Of a DNA stretch of 64,000 nt, positions 32,762 through 41,039 are shown in pieces. Origin of the DNA: an uncultured Erwinia sp. (GTDB lineage Bacteria; Pseudomonadota; Gammaproteobacteria; Enterobacterales; Enterobacteriaceae); assembly GCA_946221915.1 (NCBI GenBank), contig CAMIKG010000012.1, positions 1 to 64,000 of the forward strand. The letters are read 5' to 3'. The stretch's first letter is position 1. Every line of letters starts with the position of its first letter. The translations under genes and the position numbers were made by a program. The notes under the pieces were generated by a model. It saw only the letters and a program-made list of their open reading frames with translations. It had not been told where the DNA came from and did no database searches.

Positions 32762-33517
32762 TCAGAGAACGACACTGCGACCAGATTGATGACAGACTGA
32801 TACGGGATTCGCGGTCGATAATCGGGCCAGCCAGGCACCCCAGAACAGACTGGAAAAGAATCGAACGGGATGTTCAAAGCCCGCTGCGCTGAGCAGGGCA
32901 AACACGGCTTCTTCCGACTGAGGAGGCTCCGCACCTTGCAGGATTTTCTCCATTTTGGCCTGAAGCTCTTCCGGACCCGCCCCGTTCATTCGCCAGCGAT
33001 TTGCCCACCCAGCCATCAGCAATGGCTGCGAAGCGTAAGCGCGATAATTTCCCGCCACTACCAGTGGGGAGCCCGGCTTCAGGCGCATTGCAATCTGAGC
33101 CAGAATATCGTGCTTAGCCGCATCGCCAGGCAGATGATGCAACACGCCAATCATAATTGCGGCATCGAACGAGGGGGAGGCCGCTAAATCTGAGACTGCA
33201 CCGGAAACGGTTTCCACCCGATTTGCCATCCCTGCCCTGGTGATATTCGCGCGGGCAAGTTCCAGCATTGGTTGCGAGGGATCGACGGCGACGAAAGACC
33301 AGTGTGGCTCCAGTGTCGCAGAGGCAATGATTTCACCCGCTGTTCCTCCGGCGCCCACCACCAGTATGCGCGCCGCTTTTCCTGCGCCCAGCGCCGCTGC
33401 GAGCATGCAGGCGGAAAGTTCGTGACAGGCATCATATCCGGCCAGGGCGATCCGGCTTTGTCGTGCGTATTCCCCTGCGCGTGCAGCGTCAAATTTAGCG
33501 GCTGAATCCTGAGTCAT
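32762..33517 (-). CDS. Class I SAM-dependent methyltransferase
   Basis: This 251-residue protein has the SAM-binding motif ILVVGAGGTAGEI (residues about 51-63), an acidic motif II (FVAVDPSQPML) and the post-motif IMIGVLHHLPGD. It is a small-molecule methyltransferase by general pattern; the substrate is unknown. GGAG precedes the ATG. It is divergent from the AraC-type regulator at 33607. Confidence 0.85.
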   Translation of the reverse strand: MTQDSAAKFDAARAGEYARQSRIALAGYDACHELSACMLAAALGAGKAARILVVGAGGTAGEIIASATLEPHWSFVAVDPSQPMLELARANITRAGMANRVETVSGAVSDLAASPSFDAAIMIGVLHHLPGDAAKHDILAQIAMRLKPGSPLVVAGNYRAYASQPLLMAGWANRWRMNGAGPEELQAKMEKILQGAEPPQSEEAVFALLSAAGFEHPVRFFSSLFWGAWLARLSTANPVSVCHQSGRSVVL

Positions 33518-33606
33518 AGAGTCTCCAGTTACTCATTTCGGTTATAGGTGGTCGCTTCTCTTTGAAGTAGAATAAAAGATTAAGGGTAAGAAAGTATGAG
33601 AAAAGC

Positions 33607-34374
33607 ATGACTGAAAGTCTGAATATTCCACGAAGATATGATCGGCTGACCGCTTTCCTGCAGGCTTTTCCGCTCCGCGTGGTGCATTGCGATGCTGCAG
33701 AGTCGGCGAATCTTTTGATCATCGACGACAATAGCTCAGGCGGTCCGACCCATTTGTTATACCGTGCCAGATCGTCGGGTGGACTGCCCGTCAGGGCAAC
33801 GCTGTGTGCAGCCGCCAGGGTGGATTTTGGCGGTAGTGCTAATCCTTTAGTTGGTGCATTACCGGACGAGCTGTGCTTTTCAATGGCTGAGATGCCTCAG
33901 TTACTTGGCCTGGCAGAGCTCATCGTGGCTGAGCTTGCCGGGAATCGTTGCGGCGGCGGTACGGTGCGAACCCGTTTGTGTGAGATTGTCGTTGTGCTGG
34001 CAATTCGTCAGGCAATTGCCAGGGGAACAGTTGATGCGGGGCTATTAGCCGGTCTGGCCCACCCCAGGCTTCATATCAGTCTTGTCGCTATGCATGATGA
34101 TCCGGCGCGCAAGTGGCAGATCCCCGATTTGTCCGCAATCGCGGGCATGTCGCGTGCACAATTTATTGAAGTCTTTAAGACCACCGTTGGAGAATCGCCT
34201 GGCGCGTATTTGACCAGCTGGCGATTAGCCCTGGGGGCGGCCAAATTGCGCTCCGGGCGAAGTGTTAAATCGGTTGCCGCGATGGTGGGTTTCGGCAGTG
34301 CAGAAGCATTTTCGCGCGCATTTTTGCGCAAATACGGCTATTCGCCTGGTAAGTGTAAATTGCATGGAGGCTGA
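33607..34374 (+). CDS. AraC-family transcriptional regulator
   Basis: This 255-residue protein has a cupin-like N-terminal sensor (about 1-145) and a C-terminal double helix-turn-helix: WQIPDLSAIAGMSRAQFIEVFK, then VKSVAAMVGFGSAEAFSRAFLRKYGYSPG. The pattern matches regulators annotated as cupin-AraC. It is divergent from the methyltransferase and MFS genes, which are the likely targets. Confidence 0.88.
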   Translation: MTESLNIPRRYDRLTAFLQAFPLRVVHCDAAESANLLIIDDNSSGGPTHLLYRARSSGGLPVRATLCAAARVDFGGSANPLVGALPDELCFSMAEMPQLLGLAELIVAELAGNRCGGGTVRTRLCEIVVVLAIRQAIARGTVDAGLLAGLAHPRLHISLVAMHDDPARKWQIPDLSAIAGMSRAQFIEVFKTTVGESPGAYLTSWRLALGAAKLRSGRSVKSVAAMVGFGSAEAFSRAFLRKYGYSPGKCKLHGG

Positions 34375-34504
34375 TTTTCAGTGTGCGTAAAGGATGCCAG
34401 TAAAGGAAGAATGCGGCGGAAGAATGGCCAGCCAGTATTAGAGAAGATTCTCTCTGGCTGAATCATTAAAAAAGCACGACAACGCGCCAAAATACCCGGA
34501 AGTG

Positions 34505-34540
34505 AAAAGCCCGCTCAGGTAAACCTGAGCGGGCTTCTTT
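34505..34540 (-). terminator. Terminator of tRNA-Asn
   Basis: GCCCGCTCAGGT and ACCTGAGCGGGC form a 12-bp stem with a 2-base centre (34509-34534). On the minus strand it is followed by TTTTC. It sits 6 bases past the 3' end of the tRNA. Confidence 0.85.
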
Positions 34541-34545
34541 GAATA

Positions 34546-34621
34546 TGGCTCCTCTGACTGGACTCGAACCAGTGACATACGGATTAACAGTCCGCCGTTC
34601 TACCGACTGAACTACAGAGGA
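34546..34621 (-). tRNA. tRNA-Asn (GTT anticodon)
   Basis: The minus strand reads TCCTCTGTAGTTCAGTCGGT onward to a genomically encoded CCA, 76 bases. The anticodon loop is CTGTTAA with anticodon GTT, and the T-arm is TTCGAGTCC. It is essentially the enterobacterial tRNA-Asn. In E. coli an asn tRNA also lies next to mtfA. Such tRNAs are common integration sites, but no integrase is seen here. Confidence 0.97.
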
Positions 34622-34722
34622 ATCGTGTGAACGGGGCGAATATTAGCGAGAGCCTTACACCCTGTCAACAGCTAAAAACACATTAGCTTTCAACTGGCTG
34701 CGTTTTCAGCAACCCTGATCGC

Positions 34723-35517
34723 TTAATGTACCGTTTCGCCGCGATCGCGCTGTTGCCAGCCACTTTCGAGGCGTTTAAACGGGTCCTGTTGATAAAAGCG
34801 CGTTAAGCGCTGATAAAATGACGGAAAGCGCTGATTCAGCAGCTCCGGCGCGCTAAAAAAGTATTCGGACAGCACCGCAAAACACTCTGCCGGATCGCTG
34901 GCGGCGTAGGCATCGATAGTGGCGGCGTTCTCACCCACCAGATCGATCTCTTCCTGGATGCTTTCCATCGCCGTGTGCAGGTCATGTTCCCAGCCCGCCA
35001 CATCGCGCAGCGGGATGGCCGGCACGCCATTGGTATGGCCGCTGCCGCGCGCGTCCAGTTTGTGGGCGACTTCATGCACCACCAGATTAAAACCGGACAG
35101 ATCAAATGAATCCTGAATATCCAGCCAGTTAAGCACGATCGGCCCCTGCAGCCAGCTCTGCCCGGACTGCACCATGCGTTCGCTGTGCACCAGGCCGAAA
35201 TCATCCTGCCATTCGTCATCCACCACAAACGGAGAAGGGTAGATCATCACTTCATGGAAGCTATCAAGCCACTCCAGGCCGAGTTTCAGCACGGGCAGAC
35301 AGAACAGCAGGGCGATGCGCGCGCTGCGCAGGCCATCGAGTTCAACATCTTGCAGGGGGATGAGACGTTTTTGCTGCAGGAAACGTTGCGCCATACGTAC
35401 CAGCGCCTGTTCGTCGCTGGACGTCAGCGCGGCAAAGAGCGGCACTGCCAGTGCCTGCTGCCAGGGGAGTTCTGCAATGGGATCTTCACTGTTTGCTTTC
35501 CACGGCCATTTAATCAT
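34723..35517 (-). CDS. mtfA: DgsA (Mlc) anti-repressor, zinc metallopeptidase
   Basis: MtfA titrates the glucose repressor Mlc (DgsA) and so affects ptsG expression. It is also a zinc aminopeptidase. This 264-residue protein matches E. coli MtfA (265) closely (LPWQQALAVPLFAALT, PIVLNWLDIQDSFD, NAATIDAYAASDPAECFAVLSEYFFSAPEL). The HExxH zinc site is VVHEVAHKLD. I start at ATG 35517 (MIKWPWK); the longer open frame upstream has no homology. Confidence 0.95.
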   Translation of the reverse strand: MIKWPWKANSEDPIAELPWQQALAVPLFAALTSSDEQALVRMAQRFLQQKRLIPLQDVELDGLRSARIALLFCLPVLKLGLEWLDSFHEVMIYPSPFVVDDEWQDDFGLVHSERMVQSGQSWLQGPIVLNWLDIQDSFDLSGFNLVVHEVAHKLDARGSGHTNGVPAIPLRDVAGWEHDLHTAMESIQEEIDLVGENAATIDAYAASDPAECFAVLSEYFFSAPELLNQRFPSFYQRLTRFYQQDPFKRLESGWQQRDRGETVH

Positions 35518-35775
35518 TCTTCTGCTCACTATGGTTGCCCGCCTGCCGCTGGGACTAACATGCCGCAGCACGGGCGTTTCCGCAACGGGTATTCGCTGAC
35601 GCGGAAGCAGAGAACGATGACCTGGCTGGCAATTCACTGCGGCCCCCTGCCTGACAGGGGAATGGCTTTCAAGGCGGCTATTCAACCACTTACGGAGGCG
35701 TTTGTCTGTGATTCGAGCCGCAATGTGCGCCACTGGCAATGCAAAAAGTGTGGCCGGTTGCTGTGCGTGCGCAAT

Positions 35776-36438
35776 TCAGACGCGCGTAAATTCAATTACC
35801 CAGACCCAGGGATTCACTTCCCAACTGGTGGTGCCATACTGCTTTTCCCATGCCTGCTGATAAGCCACTTTTGGCGCAATCGCCTCATTCTTCATCGTGA
35901 AGAAGTTATTCAGGAAGTGTGAGTCGGTTTGTACGCCTTCCGCCATCACGTCGTCGTCGCTGATGGTCTGAATTCTCTCCACCCGCACCGCAGTGATTTC
36001 CAGGTCGATGCGACTCGCCCAGCGTGGCATATGGATGCCGGTTTGCCAGCCAGACAGCTCGATATCTTGCTCCAGAACTGAACTCAGTTCGGTGCTGTCG
36101 GCGCGATACTGGCAGTAGCGCGCATGGCGAAACGCTTCCGGCGATTTCTCATACTCGGCCAGCTGATCTTTCGGCACAATCGGACCGCGCCAGCTTTCGC
36201 GCACCCAGAGACGATCGCCTGGCTGGCCAAACGGGCACTGATAAGCCAGATCCGCCATCTCCATCATATGGCGCCCGCGCTGCTGGTTGCTGCTGACATC
36301 AAAGCCATAGCAGCCTTCATGGTTATCCTGACCCGGCGCAAACGCCAGCGATTTCATAATCCGCCGGGTTTGGGTTTGCTGGCCCAGCAGCAGTGCGCGT
36401 ACACGCTGGTCAGAAAAAAGAATCGGCCGTTCTTTCAT
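35776..36438 (-). CDS. ASCH-domain-like phage-type protein
   Basis: This 220-residue protein resembles small ASCH/PUA-like proteins common in enterobacterial phages: MKERPILFSDQRVRALLLGQQTQTRR, CPFGQPGDRLWVRESW, MPRWASRIDLEITAVRVERIQTISDDD. ASCH domains are thought to bind RNA or modified nucleotides. It has a good GAGGT site. No other phage gene is nearby, so it looks like a stray phage gene or a domesticated one near tRNA-Asn. Confidence 0.82.
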   Translation of the reverse strand: MKERPILFSDQRVRALLLGQQTQTRRIMKSLAFAPGQDNHEGCYGFDVSSNQQRGRHMMEMADLAYQCPFGQPGDRLWVRESWRGPIVPKDQLAEYEKSPEAFRHARYCQYRADSTELSSVLEQDIELSGWQTGIHMPRWASRIDLEITAVRVERIQTISDDDVMAEGVQTDSHFLNNFFTMKNEAIAPKVAYQQAWEKQYGTTSWEVNPWVWVIEFTRV

Positions 36439-36523
36439 GATTTACCTCATTGTACTCATTATTGGCACTCCCGATCGTGTTACCTGCCGTGATCAGGCAG
36501 GGAAATCCTACCATTACCTGGCG

Positions 36524-36535
36524 CGAAACGTTTCG
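36524..36535. promoter_or_regulatory. LacI/Cra-like palindrome
   Basis: CGAAACGTTTCG is a perfect 12-bp palindrome with the central CG typical of LacI-family operators, close to the Cra-type core AAACGTTT. It lies 86 bp upstream of the ASCH-like gene. Confidence 0.35.
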
Positions 36536-36794
36536 ACTATTTATCAAAAATGATGAATTAAGCTAATCAAATACGCATCGGGAAAGGGGTATCCGCAATA
36601 ACGTTATGGATAGCCAGAAATCCCAGCAATAGCGGGTGCATTATCGCCAGCCAAAGCGGCTGAAGCCCTGCTGCATATCTTACTGTTTTACTGCGTGTTA
36701 TTGCGAGTATTAAGCGTAATTTGTTACTTTCCGCCTGAAAATTTGAGTTAAGTTATTAATAAACTGTAATCGATTTAGCCAGAGTGTGAAATGT

Positions 36795-36806
36795 GAAACC
36801 GGTTTC
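36795..36806. promoter_or_regulatory. LacI-like palindrome
   Basis: GAAACCGGTTTC is a perfect 12-bp palindrome in the gene-poor region, about 300 bp upstream of yedJ. It could be a LacI/GalR-type operator. The cognate regulator is unknown. Confidence 0.3.
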
Positions 36807-37105
36807 GGATAAATCTCAGCTACCTCATTATTGACGCTTATGTTTTTTTCACTTGTTGCGTTAAAGCAGCTGAACCGAAACGGGGAGCAGGCGAGGATCC
36901 TTAGTTTGCAATTATTAGCCCCTAAAGTTTGATTTGGATCTCGTTTAACTTATTGGCGTTTCATAACTTGCATTAAGCGTTACTTACGTGTCATAAAAGT
37001 GTTATCAGTTGTCGCGTATAAACGGACGACAGTGGACCGCAGATGCGCGCGCTGCTGTTAGAACAGATTATGCATTCATAAGTAAGTCACTACAGGGAGA
37101 AGTCT

Positions 37106-37819
37106 ATGTCGTTACCGACCCTTGAAACCTGGCAATCCCGATTTGAACAGTGGCTGCAGAAGAACTGGCCACAGGACGATCAGGCGCATGATATTGCGCA
37201 CCTGAAACGTGTCTGGAAAACCGCACAGCGTATTATGTGTGGAACCGATGCGAATCCGCTGGTGGTGCTGACCGCCTGTTATTTTCACGATGTGGTGAAC
37301 CTGCCGAAAAATCATCCGGAACGTCATCTGGCCTCCAGCCAGGCGGCAACGGAAACCCGCCGTATTCTGCGTGATGATCTGCCTGATTTCCCCGCGGAAC
37401 TGCATGATGCAGTGGCGCATGCGGTGCACGCGCACAGTTTCAGTGCCGGTGTGCCGCCGCTGACGCTGGAAGCGAAAATCGTCCAGGATGCCGACCGGCT
37501 GGAGTCGCTGGGGGCGATTGGCCTGGCGCGCGTGTTTTACACGTCTGGTGCGCTGGGACGCCCGCTGTTTGACAGTAACGACCCGCTGGGCAAAGAGCGT
37601 AAGCTGGATGATACCCAGTGGACGCTGGATCATTTCCAGAAAAAGCTATTTACCCTGCCTGATACCATGCAAACTGCAGAAGGGAAGCGTCTGGCGCAGC
37701 ACAATGCCGATTTCCTGGTGACCTATGTGGCGAAGCTTTGCGCCGAGCTGCAGGGCGATCTCTGGCAGCTGGATGAGTCGGTACTCCGTGATTTTTCATC
37801 ACAAATTGCTGAATATTAA
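37106..37819 (+). CDS. yedJ: HD-domain phosphohydrolase YedJ
   Basis: This 237-residue protein is collinear with E. coli YedJ. The HD metal site appears as HDIAHLKRVW, CYFHDVVNLPKNHPER, HAHSF and KIVQDADRLESLGAIGLARVF. It is a predicted metal-dependent phosphohydrolase of unknown substrate. GGGAG precedes the ATG. In E. coli yedJ lies next to dcm-vsr. Here about 5.4 kb of other genes separate it from vsr. Confidence 0.94.
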   Translation: MSLPTLETWQSRFEQWLQKNWPQDDQAHDIAHLKRVWKTAQRIMCGTDANPLVVLTACYFHDVVNLPKNHPERHLASSQAATETRRILRDDLPDFPAELHDAVAHAVHAHSFSAGVPPLTLEAKIVQDADRLESLGAIGLARVFYTSGALGRPLFDSNDPLGKERKLDDTQWTLDHFQKKLFTLPDTMQTAEGKRLAQHNADFLVTYVAKLCAELQGDLWQLDESVLRDFSSQIAEY

Positions 37820-37892
37820 ATTTTTATGACAGTCTGTTAAATCTTCGCAAGCTACGCTACGGTGATGGAGACTTTAACCAGGAGTGAAAGGT

Positions 37893-38141
37893 ATGACAGG
37901 CACTGTTAGTTTAACGATTAAGATCGACCCGGCGCTGAAAGAAACGTTAAAAACTCTGGCGCTGGAAAATCAAATCTCGCTCAGTCAGGAAGTCAGTCAG
38001 CGGCTTCTGGCCACCTTATCCGCCCCGGCGGCGTCAGAAATTGACGGCCAGCATGTTGAAGAAGAAGTTTCCGAACAACTGAGCAGCGGCGAGCTGAAAC
38101 AGATCCGCGCGCTGCTGAAAAAGCAGAAAAAGAAAAAGTAA
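37893..38141 (+). CDS. Small ribbon-helix-helix-like protein
   Basis: This 82-residue protein has an N-terminal pattern MTGTVSLTIKIDPALKETLKTLALENQISLSQEVSQRL, like Arc/TraY-type ribbon-helix-helix proteins (a strand followed by two helices). An acidic stretch and a strongly basic tail (KKQKKKK) follow. It probably binds DNA; no partner toxin lies next to it. ATG 37893 has GGAG at good spacing. A GTG nine bases earlier is too close to it. A bidirectional terminator follows. Confidence 0.72.
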   Translation: MTGTVSLTIKIDPALKETLKTLALENQISLSQEVSQRLLATLSAPAASEIDGQHVEEEVSEQLSSGELKQIRALLKKQKKKK

Positions 38142-38157
38142 TTCAGGTTTCTCATAC

Positions 38158-38186
38158 AATAAAGGCCACGCGAAGTGGCCTTTATT
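38158..38186. terminator. Bidirectional terminator
   Basis: AATAAAGGCCAC and GTGGCCTTTATT form a perfect 12-bp stem around GCGAA, flanked by A and T residues. It lies between the ends of the convergent small RHH-like gene and queH. Confidence 0.8.
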
Positions 38187-38190
38187 GTTT

Positions 38191-38847
38191 CTACTCTTCG
38201 TCATCGCCGTAGTAGAGGACGCCGAGCTTAATCAGCGGTCGCCCCTGCGATTTACGGTGCAGGTTGCTGTCGCGCAGAGAATAGACGCAGCCGCAATACT
38301 CCTGCTGATAGAAGCGTTCGCGCTTGCTGATTTCAATCATGCGCGCCGAACCGCCGCCTTTACGCCAGTTGTAATCCCAGTAGGTCATTCCCGGATAGGG
38401 TGCGGCAGCGCGCTCGCCGCAGTCATTAATTTGCTGCATATTTTTCCAGCGCGAGATGCCTAATGAACTGGAAATAACTGAGAAGCCGTTTTCCCAGGCA
38501 TAGAGCGCGGTGCGTTCGAAGCGCATATCGAAGCACATGGTGCAGCGCACGCCGCGTTCCGGTTCCCACTCCATACCTTTGGCGCGTTCAAACCAGTTAT
38601 CGGTGTCGTAATCGGCATCGACAAAGGGCACGCCATGCTGTTCAGCAAAGCGGATGTTCTCTTCCTTGCGCAGCAGATACTCTTTCTGCGGATGGATATT
38701 CGGGTTGTAGAAGAAAATGGTGTAATCAATGCCGGAAGCCTGGATCGCTTCCATCACTTCACCGGAGCAGGGCGCACAGCAGGAGTGCAGCAGCAGCTTA
38801 TCCGCGCCATTCGGCAGGGATAGCGGCGTTCTTGGTTTATCGCTCAT
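38191..38847 (-). CDS. queH: Epoxyqueuosine reductase QueH
   Basis: QueH catalyses the last step of queuosine synthesis, reducing epoxyqueuosine in tRNA. It is unrelated in sequence to QueG, which does this in E. coli. This 218-residue protein has the Cys motifs expected for metal and Fe-S binding: HSCCAPCSGE near residue 22, RCTMCFDMRFER in the middle and YCGCVYS near the end. AAGGAAG precedes the ATG. Confidence 0.92.
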   Translation of the reverse strand: MSDKPRTPLSLPNGADKLLLHSCCAPCSGEVMEAIQASGIDYTIFFYNPNIHPQKEYLLRKEENIRFAEQHGVPFVDADYDTDNWFERAKGMEWEPERGVRCTMCFDMRFERTALYAWENGFSVISSSLGISRWKNMQQINDCGERAAAPYPGMTYWDYNWRKGGGSARMIEISKRERFYQQEYCGCVYSLRDSNLHRKSQGRPLIKLGVLYYGDDEE

Positions 38848-38940
38848 CTTGACGCTTCCTTAAATCAAATCAGGCCAAGTGTAGGCGGCTGGCTGGCGAA
38901 TGTCACGGCTTTGGGCTAACCCGTTGATAAATTGAGGCGA

Positions 38941-39957
38941 TCAGGTACTGGCGCGCTTCACCAGTCGGGCCGCGGTGGTGCTGATCTCGTCGACCTGCTG
39001 GCCTTTCAGCAGCGCCAGTAAGTTTTCCGCTGCACGCGTCGCCATATCCTGCCAGGTGATGCTCATGGTGGTCAGTGCCGGTGAGCAGATGGCCGCCAGT
39101 TCGCTGCCGCCGATACCGGCAATCGCCAGCTGCTGCGGCACGGCAATACCCTGGTTGTGGCAGGCGAGTATCGCGCCGCAGGCGACGTCATCGGCAGTGC
39201 AGATCAGCAGATCCAGTTCCGGCCAGGTAAGCAGAATTTCCGGCAGCAGGCTATGGCCGGTAGTGAAAGTGGGCGGCAGCGGGGTGCTGACCACACGGTG
39301 CGGCGACAGGTTGGCGGCCAGCATGGCGCTGTTCCAGCCGGTCAGCATCTGCTGGAAGATACTTTGCTGGTCATGGGAGCAGAGCAGGCCGGGATTACGG
39401 TAACCACTGGCAATCAACTCCTGCACCAGCGTTTTCACCGCGCCAGCGTAATCACAGCCGACGCTGATGCCGATCGGCGCGCGGTTCATGCCGCCGATCT
39501 CCACCACCGGAATCGCTGCATTCGCCAGAATTTTGTGCGCGGCGGGGGAGTTATCGAAGTGGTATTGCACAATCGCGGCCGGATTATAGGCCAGCAGCGT
39601 TTCAATCAGTTCGCTGCCGCGGCTGTGGGCGTTATCCGCTTCAGACAGCAGAATATTGTAGCCTTCCGGCAGCAGCTGCTGTTGCAGGGTATGATAAATC
39701 ACTGAGCAGCCTGGCGTTTTCAGTGATGGCACCACCAGCGTAATCAGGCGGGAGGAGGCAGATGCCAGCGCGGAGGCGGCCAGATTGGGCACATAGCCCA
39801 GTTCAGCAATCACCTGCTGAATTTTCTCACGCAGTGCGTCCGAGACTTTTTCCGGTGCGCGTAACGCACGCGATACCGTCATCGCACTGACGCCAACACG
39901 TTTAGCCACATCTGCGAGCGTGCTTTTTCCTGTGCCAGGACGCCGCTTACCTTCCAT
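38941..39957 (-). CDS. LacI-family regulator of the adjacent PTS operon
   Basis: This 338-residue protein has an N-terminal helix-turn-helix (STLADVAKRVGVSAMTVSRALRAPEKVS) and hinge (NLAASALASASS), then a periplasmic-binding-type sugar domain. It resembles gluconate-type GntR repressors of the LacI family. It is divergent from the PTS operon. Two perfect GTTAGCGCTAAC operators lie in between, so it is the likely repressor of that operon. Confidence 0.9.
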   Translation of the reverse strand: MEGKRRPGTGKSTLADVAKRVGVSAMTVSRALRAPEKVSDALREKIQQVIAELGYVPNLAASALASASSRLITLVVPSLKTPGCSVIYHTLQQQLLPEGYNILLSEADNAHSRGSELIETLLAYNPAAIVQYHFDNSPAAHKILANAAIPVVEIGGMNRAPIGISVGCDYAGAVKTLVQELIASGYRNPGLLCSHDQQSIFQQMLTGWNSAMLAANLSPHRVVSTPLPPTFTTGHSLLPEILLTWPELDLLICTADDVACGAILACHNQGIAVPQQLAIAGIGGSELAAICSPALTTMSITWQDMATRAAENLLALLKGQQVDEISTTAARLVKRAST

Positions 39958-40141
39958 CTAGTCTCCTGTCATAACATGGTTTCGTTACCATGACGTAACC
40001 CTGCATATCATATCACAGGGCGATTTTATTGTTGTCATTCTGCAGGCAACGTAATGATTTAAAATAACTTTCCTCACGTTACTGGTTCGTCGTGCCAGCG
40101 TTGCAGAACGCATGTTACTGCTCGCTAACTAACATTAAAAG

Positions 40142-40155
40142 TGTTAGCGCTAACA
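40142..40155. promoter_or_regulatory. LacI-type operator 1 of the PTS operon
   Basis: TGTTAGCGCTAACA is a perfect palindrome with the central CG-type symmetry of LacI-family sites. An identical 12-bp core occurs 34 bp downstream, suggesting cooperative binding or looping. Confidence 0.75.
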
Positions 40156-40176
40156 AATATTTTAACAAATTTCGAT

Positions 40177-40188
40177 GTTAGCGCTAAC
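40177..40188. promoter_or_regulatory. LacI-type operator 2 of the PTS operon
   Basis: GTTAGCGCTAAC repeats the core of operator 1 exactly. It abuts a CRP-like site, so repressor and activator could compete or act together at this promoter. Confidence 0.75.
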
Positions 40189-40208
40189 TTTGTGAACAGT
40201 ATCACGGA
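40189..40208. promoter_or_regulatory. CRP (cAMP receptor protein) site
   Basis: TTTGTGAACAGTATCACGGA contains TGTGA, six bases, TCACG, one mismatch from the core CRP consensus. It lies about 60 bp before the IIA start codon. Catabolite control of a PTS sugar operon is expected. Confidence 0.65.
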
Positions 40209-40264
40209 TCTCGCTAGCCGAATTCGTCAACATGCAGAGCACCAGAAACCAGGGAATCGCAAAT

Positions 40265-40708
40265 ATGTTATCTGAGTGGCTAACACCGGAACGAATTAAT
40301 ATCACTGAGCAGGTGGCAAGCTGGGAAGAAGCAATAAAACTCAGCGCTGCGCCATTATTAGCCGCTGGCGATATTACTGCAGAGTATATTGCCGCGATTA
40401 TCCGTTCTCATCATGAGACCGGCCCCTATTATGTGCTGGCGCCGGGGCTGGCAATGCCTCATGCCCGACCGGAGCAGGGTGCAAATACCACGGCGCTGTC
40501 TCTGTTACATATTAAGCAGGGTGTCAGCTTTGCGTCGGCGGAAAATGACCCGGTATATGTGGTGATTTTTCTCTGTGCGCTCAGTGGTGATGAGCATCTG
40601 GCATTAATTTCGCGTCTGGCGGAACTGTTCAGTAATGATGAAGATTTGGCGGCATTGTTAAAAGCTGATACACAGGCCGCTATTCAGCAGTTGATAGAAA
40701 AATATTAA
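40265..40708 (+). CDS. PTS sugar transporter subunit IIA (ascorbate/galactitol-like)
   Basis: This cytoplasmic phosphocarrier of 147 residues belongs to the mannitol/fructose-type IIA family and is most like UlaC and SgcA. The phosphorylated His is in APGLAMPHARPEQG (His66). I use ATG 40265, with AGGGA upstream; the ATG at 40232 has no ribosome binding site. It is the first gene of a IIA-IIB-IIC-epimerase operon. Confidence 0.88.
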   Translation: MLSEWLTPERINITEQVASWEEAIKLSAAPLLAAGDITAEYIAAIIRSHHETGPYYVLAPGLAMPHARPEQGANTTALSLLHIKQGVSFASAENDPVYVVIFLCALSGDEHLALISRLAELFSNDEDLAALLKADTQAAIQQLIEKY

Positions 40709-40743
40709 TACTCTCTCCCCTAATGTTGTGAATTGAGGTTTGT

Positions 40744-41010
40744 ATGAAAAAGATCCTGATCGTCTGCGGTAACGGACTCGGCAGCAGCTTTATTGTCGAA
40801 ATGAATGTGAAAAAAATCGTTAAAGAGCTGGGCAAAGAAGCCAGCGTCTCCCACACCGATTTAACTTCTGCGAAGTCTGAGCAGGCGGATATTTACATCG
40901 GTGCGACAGATATTATCTCCAACCTTGATGATGGCAGTCGTCTGGTATTCGGTCTGACTAACTTACTCGATAACAATAAGATTAAAGAAATTCTCGCAGA
41001 AAACCTGTGA
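40744..41010 (+). CDS. PTS sugar transporter subunit IIB (lactose/ascorbate type)
   Basis: This 88-residue IIB protein passes phosphate from IIA to the incoming sugar. The active Cys is residue 8 in LIVCGNGLGSSF, the typical P-loop of the ascorbate/galactitol IIB group. GAGG precedes the ATG. It is 35 bases after IIA and 29 before IIC. Confidence 0.9.
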   Translation: MKKILIVCGNGLGSSFIVEMNVKKIVKELGKEASVSHTDLTSAKSEQADIYIGATDIISNLDDGSRLVFGLTNLLDNNKIKEILAENL

Positions 41011-41039
41011 TTATTCCCGCACTGTAGCCGGAGTCTGTT

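Larger units (their letters stand above)
36439..37105. other. 667-bp gene-poor region with LacI-type palindromes
   Basis: I find no supported coding sequence. The region is AT-rich and holds CGAAACGTTTCG at 36524-36535 and GAAACCGGTTTC at 36795-36806, both perfect 12-bp palindromes like LacI/GalR or Cra sites. The yedJ ribosome binding site (AGGGAGAA) lies at its right end. An unrecognised RNA cannot be excluded. Confidence 0.4.

Noticed and set aside
34546..36438. Integrated element at tRNA-Asn
   Set aside because: No integrase, no repeated tRNA 3' end and normal mtfA next door. Only one phage-like gene is present, so no element boundary can be drawn.
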